The translations under genes were made by a program, and so were the position numbers. A stretch of 8,613 nt of DNA from Candidatus Methanolliviera sp. GoM_asphalt (GTDB lineage: Archaea; Halobacteriota; Methanoliparia; Methanoliparales; Methanoliparaceae), in NCBI GenBank assembly GCA_902158745.1, contig CABGHH010000061.1:1-8613 (forward strand). Direction: 5' to 3'. How positions within the stretch are numbered: the first letter of the stretch is position 1; the number at the start of each line of letters is the position of its first letter. The notes under the pieces are model-generated. The model searched no databases. It worked only from the letters and a program-made list of their open reading frames with translations, and was not told where the DNA came from. Below, one piece after another: positions 5,325-8,613 of this stretch.

Positions 5325-7415
5325 ATGAACGAAATAAAAAGAAGAAGCGCTATTATAGTGATAACAAGCGTTTTATTATTGGCAGCTCTTGCGTTAGCTA
5401 CGGGAATTGCAAGCGCACAACCCTCAATTAGTTCAAAGTTCGAGAATAAACTGGTCCCCGATGCATTGGGTGAGGGACAGCTCCTCTTTCCCAGTGATGT
5501 GGCTGTGATCAAAGATATGATCGCCGTCAGTGATGGCGGTACCAGCCGACTGAATGTATTTGACATGGATGGCAACTTTATTGCTCGCTTTGGCAGTCAG
5601 GGCGATACGCTCACTGGTGAAATCGAAATGCCCGTGGGTCTAACTACCGACGGCGAAAAGATCTATTTGGCTGCTAATCCTGAAACTGCTGCTGTCTGGA
5701 ATGTGAGCGACGATGGTACCACAGCCAATGCTCTGATCGCTGTACCGACAGATGAGACCGAGATCGGCCCACAGCGGATAGCAGTGGATTCAGATGGCAA
5801 TATCTACATCGCCTGCGGACCCACACACCATAACATGGCGCTGCCGTATAGAATAATAAAGTACGATGCTGCTGGAAACTTGCTAGCTGAGGCGAATGCC
5901 TTTACGTTTGTCAAGCCTGGAGGACTGGACGTTTCAGGGACATCTCTATTCGTTGCTGAGACAAATCCAATGGGCGAGAAGAAGATTCTTGTCTACGATA
6001 CTTCAGACATGACGCTGTTGGATGTGGAACCGAACCTTCCTGCGAATTCTACGCCGGGAGATGTGGATGTTGTGGGAACCGACCTCTATGTGAGCGTAAG
6101 CAGCTTCACTGGTTGCAATGGAGTGATTAAGTATAACGTCTCCTCGCTGATCCCGGCGCTTGACTACACGCAGATAGTTGATACTAGTGCTCTTTTAGGT
6201 ATGGGCATGATGGTAACAGGGATAGATGTGGACGCAAAGGGAAACATCTATGTGGTAGCTTCGTCCATGTCTTGGTCTAGTTCTGGTCAGATATTTGTGT
6301 ACAATGCCACTGGCACACAGACGCTGTCATTCCCAGACCAGATTGGACTGCTAAATATCTGGGGGATAGACCACGACTCCAGCGGCAAGGTCTATATGCT
6401 TCCCATATCCTGGAGTGGTTCTCCCGCGTCTATCTGGACGGTCAATATAAATGGCACTGAACTGCAGGAGCTGGTCAACCTGGGCAACACCGGAGGGGCA
6501 TTCCTAAAACTCGATGATGCAGTGCATATCTGGTACAACCAGTTGGGTCTTAATATGGCCACTGGCGAGTTGGTCTCCTCAGGAGTTTACGCCATGGACA
6601 TGAACGGCAGCGTATTGTACAACCTCATGACTTACAATACCTCACTGACCCAGGACCCGGCAACCGGAGAGGCAATCACAGACGGCAACCGGAGCTTCCA
6701 GATCCCAACTGGTATTCTTACCAGCACCGAAGACGGCAAGCACTACCTCTACGTTGGCGACAGCAAGACAGAGGGGTGGTTTACGGGTGGCAGTGGCTTA
6801 GTGACAAAGTTTGAGTACGAGATTGAATCAGAGTGGTCATTTACAGAAGTCTGGAGCGCAGGAACATTCATTGCTTCCGAGCCCACCCGTGACCTGGCAG
6901 CAGACCCACCAAAGCCCAACGAGTTTTCAATGCCCGTTGGCATGGCTTTGCACCCGGACGGCGATGTGCTCTACGTGGTGGACGGGTGCTACTGGCGTGT
7001 TGCGATGCTCAATCCAGAGAATGGCAGTTGGCTCGGCGAATTTGAGGCACCACCACTGCCAGCGGGCTACACGCGCTACTCTGAACCACTAGCACATGTC
7101 ATGGCGGAGGACCCAAGCTATAAAGAAGCACTGCTTTTTCCTATCGACGTCGCTGTTGATCCAGACAGCGGGCTTGTTTATGTGTCCTACCACGGTGGCA
7201 GCGGAGCAAATGTGTATACCAAGACTGGCGAATTCATCGGGCATGTCGGTGTAGGTGTAGCCAATCTGGATGAGGGGGGCATCGTTGCGGCTCTTAATCT
7301 CGACCTTGTGCCCACCGAAGTCAACAACGTAAAGCATGTAATTATTGGGGACGCTCACGGCTGGTCGGTTGCAGTGTATGAGGTTACCACATCCGAAGGA
7401 GATCAGAATTCGTAG
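5325..7415 (+). CDS. Secreted NHL-like beta-propeller protein
   Basis: This gene encodes 696 residues. ATG 5325 is used rather than the GTG at 5310, which overlaps the GGAGG at 5306-5310. Residues 1-31 are a signal peptide nearly identical to that of gene 3, with cleavage predicted after ASA. The mature protein is unrelated to the other cassette cargo. It shows repeated NHL-like units such as FPSDVAV..IAVSDGGTSRLNVFD (56-80), PQRIAVDSDGNIYIA (149-163), PGGLDVSGTSLFVAE (198-212), VTGIDVDAKGNIYVVA (297-312), MPVGMALHPDGDVLYVVD (536-553) and FPIDVAVDPDSGLVYVS (605-621), enough for one large or two propellers. Nine N-X-S/T sequons (for example N126, N241, N271, N327, N376) fit a glycosylated surface protein. 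No transmembrane anchor is seen. NHL proteins usually act in protein or ligand binding; the actual partner is unknown. Confidence 0.85.
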   Translation: MNEIKRRSAIIVITSVLLLAALALATGIASAQPSISSKFENKLVPDALGEGQLLFPSDVAVIKDMIAVSDGGTSRLNVFDMDGNFIARFGSQGDTLTGEIEMPVGLTTDGEKIYLAANPETAAVWNVSDDGTTANALIAVPTDETEIGPQRIAVDSDGNIYIACGPTHHNMALPYRIIKYDAAGNLLAEANAFTFVKPGGLDVSGTSLFVAETNPMGEKKILVYDTSDMTLLDVEPNLPANSTPGDVDVVGTDLYVSVSSFTGCNGVIKYNVSSLIPALDYTQIVDTSALLGMGMMVTGIDVDAKGNIYVVASSMSWSSSGQIFVYNATGTQTLSFPDQIGLLNIWGIDHDSSGKVYMLPISWSGSPASIWTVNINGTELQELVNLGNTGGAFLKLDDAVHIWYNQLGLNMATGELVSSGVYAMDMNGSVLYNLMTYNTSLTQDPATGEAITDGNRSFQIPTGILTSTEDGKHYLYVGDSKTEGWFTGGSGLVTKFEYEIESEWSFTEVWSAGTFIASEPTRDLAADPPKPNEFSMPVGMALHPDGDVLYVVDGCYWRVAMLNPENGSWLGEFEAPPLPAGYTRYSEPLAHVMAEDPSYKEALLFPIDVAVDPDSGLVYVSYHGGSGANVYTKTGEFIGHVGVGVANLDEGGIVAALNLDLVPTEVNNVKHVIIGDAHGWSVAVYEVTTSEGDQNS

Positions 7416-7440
7416 ATGCAAAAACGGACGTTCACAACTG

Positions 7441-7518
7441 AAAAGAAAAATAGACAAAGATGCGTAAGTGGAGGGGCAGATGTGAGGCATTGCATCTGTT
7501 CCTTGCTTTTTCTTTTTT
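7441..7518 (+). repeat. Partial cassette module D: 3' part only
   Basis: AAAAGAAAAATAGACAAAGATGCG and the following hairpin/T-tract match the 3' parts of modules A-C, although the preceding gene is a different family. Similarity stops at the end of the T-tract at 7518; no leader or signal peptide follows. This marks the right boundary of the cassette array. Confidence 0.8.
7477..7518 (+). terminator. Hairpin plus T-tract terminator after gene 4
   Basis: CAGATGTG (7477-7484) faces TGCATCTG (7491-7498): six Watson-Crick pairs plus two wobbles, then TTTTTCTTTTTT at 7507-7518. Confidence 0.65.
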
Positions 7519-7537
7519 GTAGAGGAAACAAACAAAC

Positions 7538-7801
7538 ATGCAAGAAAACATAAGAATAGAGAAAGAGAGAAAATACTGGGATAAACTTACGCCCAGATAT
7601 GAGCCTTTTATAGAGATGAAGAAGTTACCAGAAGTGATAGTGAAAAAGAATGGATTCTATGAAAATACCCAAGTTGCACAAACATTTCTAGTAGAAGATA
7701 GTCCTACATTTCTTGGACAGATGTTCACCTTTTCAGCAACGACCTCTTATGATTTAACCCACACACTTCCTATGGGCTTCAACATCGGGAGGAAGGCGTA
7801 A
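7538..7801 (+). pseudogene. Probable methyltransferase remnant, two pieces fused
   Basis: This 87-codon ORF starts with KYWDKLTPRYEPFI (residues 12-25), typical of the N-terminus of UbiE-like SAM methyltransferases. From about residue 37 it instead resembles the winged-helix dimerisation part of O-methyltransferases (NTQVAQTFLVEDSPTFLG, residues 43-60). It lacks any SAM-binding glycine motif and stops before a catalytic domain could begin. The simplest reading is an internal deletion that joined two methyltransferase genes or left a gene scar. It begins only 19 bases after the T-tract at 7518 and has just a weak AGAGG upstream, so expression is doubtful. It could instead be a small real protein. 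Family assignments come from recognising the motifs, not from a search. Confidence 0.5.
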
Positions 7802-7848
7802 AGATGCCAGATTCAAACAAAACTAAGAGAAAGGAGGAGTAAATCAAA

Positions 7849-7968
7849 ATGAAACTATTAGAAGTCATCAAGTTGAGGAACTGGTTACGTGGAGCGGGGC
7901 GGCGGCTAAAAGCTGATACCGTTTGTTTACTAAGAAGAAACCGATGGAGGTTAACAGAATGGAGCTAA
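7849..7968 (+). CDS. Small hypothetical ORF, 39 codons
   Basis: ATG 7849 has AAGGAGGAG at 7831-7839 upstream. The product begins MKLLEVIKLRNWLRGAGRRL and is basic, with no family I recognise. Its last 10 bases overlap the start of the methyltransferase at 7959. A 12-codon ORF (7804-7842, MPDSNKTKRKEE) just upstream has GGAGG at 7788-7792, and its end carries the ribosome-binding site of this ORF. The chain of sites suggests an old compact operon, but all these short pieces may be debris. Confidence 0.3.
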   Translation: MKLLEVIKLRNWLRGAGRRLKADTVCLLRRNRWRLTEWS

Positions 7969-8600
7969 CAGAAAACATAATGGAGAAGATGGTGAAACAA
8001 TGCAGGAAGCCAACTGGAATCTTTGGCAGACTCATGGCAAGAGGGATGAATTATGGCCATAAAGTTGCCGGATGGGGTTTAAACCATGTATCGGTAAATA
8101 AAGACCACACAATTCTTGATGTGGGCTGCGGAGGTGGGAAAACTGTCAATACGCTGGCTAAAATGGCTGCAGAAGGAAAAGTGTATGGTATTGACTACTC
8201 AGAGGATTCTGTAGCGGTGGCAAGTAAGGTCAATAAGAAGTTCATAGATTCAGGCAGGGTTGAGATATTTCACGCATCTGTTGAATCTCTGCCCTTCCCT
8301 GACAATTTTTTTGATCTGGTAACGGCTGTTGAGACCTACTATTTCTGGCCGAGTCTGATTGATAATCTCATAGAGTTGCGGCGTGTGCTGAAAGAGGGCG
8401 GCTCTGTGGTGCTCATCAACGAAGTCTACAGGCATGAGATGTTTGAGAAGAGAAACACGAAATGGGCGAGATTGGGCGATTTTACCTACCATCTGCCAGA
8501 GGAGTTCAGGAAATTCCTTGGAGATGCAGGCTATTCCTCAATAACGGTGGACGTGCTTGAAGATAAGAACTGGATTGTTGCCTGCGGGGTTAAGGAATGA
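7959..8600 (+). CDS. Class I SAM-dependent methyltransferase (UbiE/Methyltransf_11-like)
   Basis: This gene encodes 213 residues, a normal and complete length. ATG 7959 is preferred because GGAGG lies at 7946-7950, eight bases upstream; in-frame TTG 7923 and ATG 7944 lack such a site. An N-terminal cap (QCRKPTGIFGRLMARGMN, residues 14-31) precedes SAM motif I LDVGCGGG (53-60). GIDYSEDS (77-84) supplies the acidic ribose-binding residue D79. LPFPDNFFD (111-119) and ETYYFWP (125-131) form the motif II region, and LRRVLKEGG (140-148) is the usual post-motif helix. It transfers a methyl group from S-adenosylmethionine to an unidentified, probably small-molecule, substrate in the cytoplasm. It overlaps the small upstream ORF by 10 bases and is followed by another ribosome-binding site, so it is probably in an operon. 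It is not related to the secreted array. Confidence 0.88.
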   Translation: MELTENIMEKMVKQCRKPTGIFGRLMARGMNYGHKVAGWGLNHVSVNKDHTILDVGCGGGKTVNTLAKMAAEGKVYGIDYSEDSVAVASKVNKKFIDSGRVEIFHASVESLPFPDNFFDLVTAVETYYFWPSLIDNLIELRRVLKEGGSVVLINEVYRHEMFEKRNTKWARLGDFTYHLPEEFRKFLGDAGYSSITVDVLEDKNWIVACGVKE

Positions 8601-8604
8601 AGTT

Positions 8605-8613
8605 AAAAGGAGG
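8605..8613 (+). promoter_or_regulatory. Ribosome-binding site of the next gene
   Basis: AAAAGGAGG at the right edge, five bases after the methyltransferase stop codon, predicts a co-transcribed gene starting just beyond the window. Confidence 0.6.

Larger units (their letters stand above)
5032..5417 (+). repeat. Cassette module copy C, ending exactly at a signal-peptide cleavage site
   Basis: This third copy of the block is nearly identical to 2903-3309, including the signal-peptide codons, up to GCAAGCGCA at 5409-5417. Beyond that base the sequence has no similarity to genes 2 or 3. Its leader is the shortest, with a single compact hairpin. Confidence 0.85.

Noticed and set aside
811..7518. 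CRISPR array or transposon-borne repeats
   Set aside because: The repeats are hundreds of bases long, span gene ends and starts, and have no regular spacers, transposase, terminal inverted repeats or target-site duplications.

Overview
The window looks archaeal, most likely a euryarchaeon of the anaerobic methane- or alkane-oxidising kind (an inference from style, not proven). The clues are strong GGAGGTGA ribosome-binding sites, frequent AGA/AGG/ATA codons, T-rich terminators, secreted proteins built from beta-propeller repeats, and a methyltransferase of a type common in anaerobic archaea and clostridia. All supported genes lie on the plus strand.

Positions 1-7518 hold an array of four secreted-protein cassettes. 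Genes 1 (1-743, 5'-truncated), 2 (1097-2905) and 3 (3217-5034) are paralogues. The complete ones have a signal peptide, an acidic, His-containing helical domain of about 310 residues, and a C-terminal six-blade propeller made of the repeat IVWEY...RLENGNTLIAD...RVIEVTPDGE. Gene 4 (5325-7415) has nearly the same upstream region and signal peptide, but from the predicted signal-peptidase site onward it encodes an unrelated, larger NHL-like propeller protein. Between genes the same non-coding block recurs: a 3' hairpin with a TTTTTCTTTTTT tract, an AT-rich promoter-like stretch, a short leader ORF starting MKE(P/T)CAYTFF with its own strong ribosome-binding site, an 8-bp long-range stem (GTGCTTAC/GTAAGCAC), and then the ribosome-binding site and signal peptide of the next gene. 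The hairpin also follows gene 4, so both ends of the cassette are constant while the cargo differs.

The array stops abruptly at the T-tract at 7518. From 7538 the content changes to methyltransferase genes. An 87-codon ORF looks like a fused remnant of two methyltransferase pieces. Two very short ORFs follow, and then an intact class I SAM-dependent methyltransferase (7959-8600). A ribosome-binding site at the right edge implies another co-transcribed gene just outside the window.

The most interesting signal is the reused expression cassette: a structured 5' leader with a micro-ORF, joined to a constant signal peptide, with the cargo switched exactly at the cleavage site.
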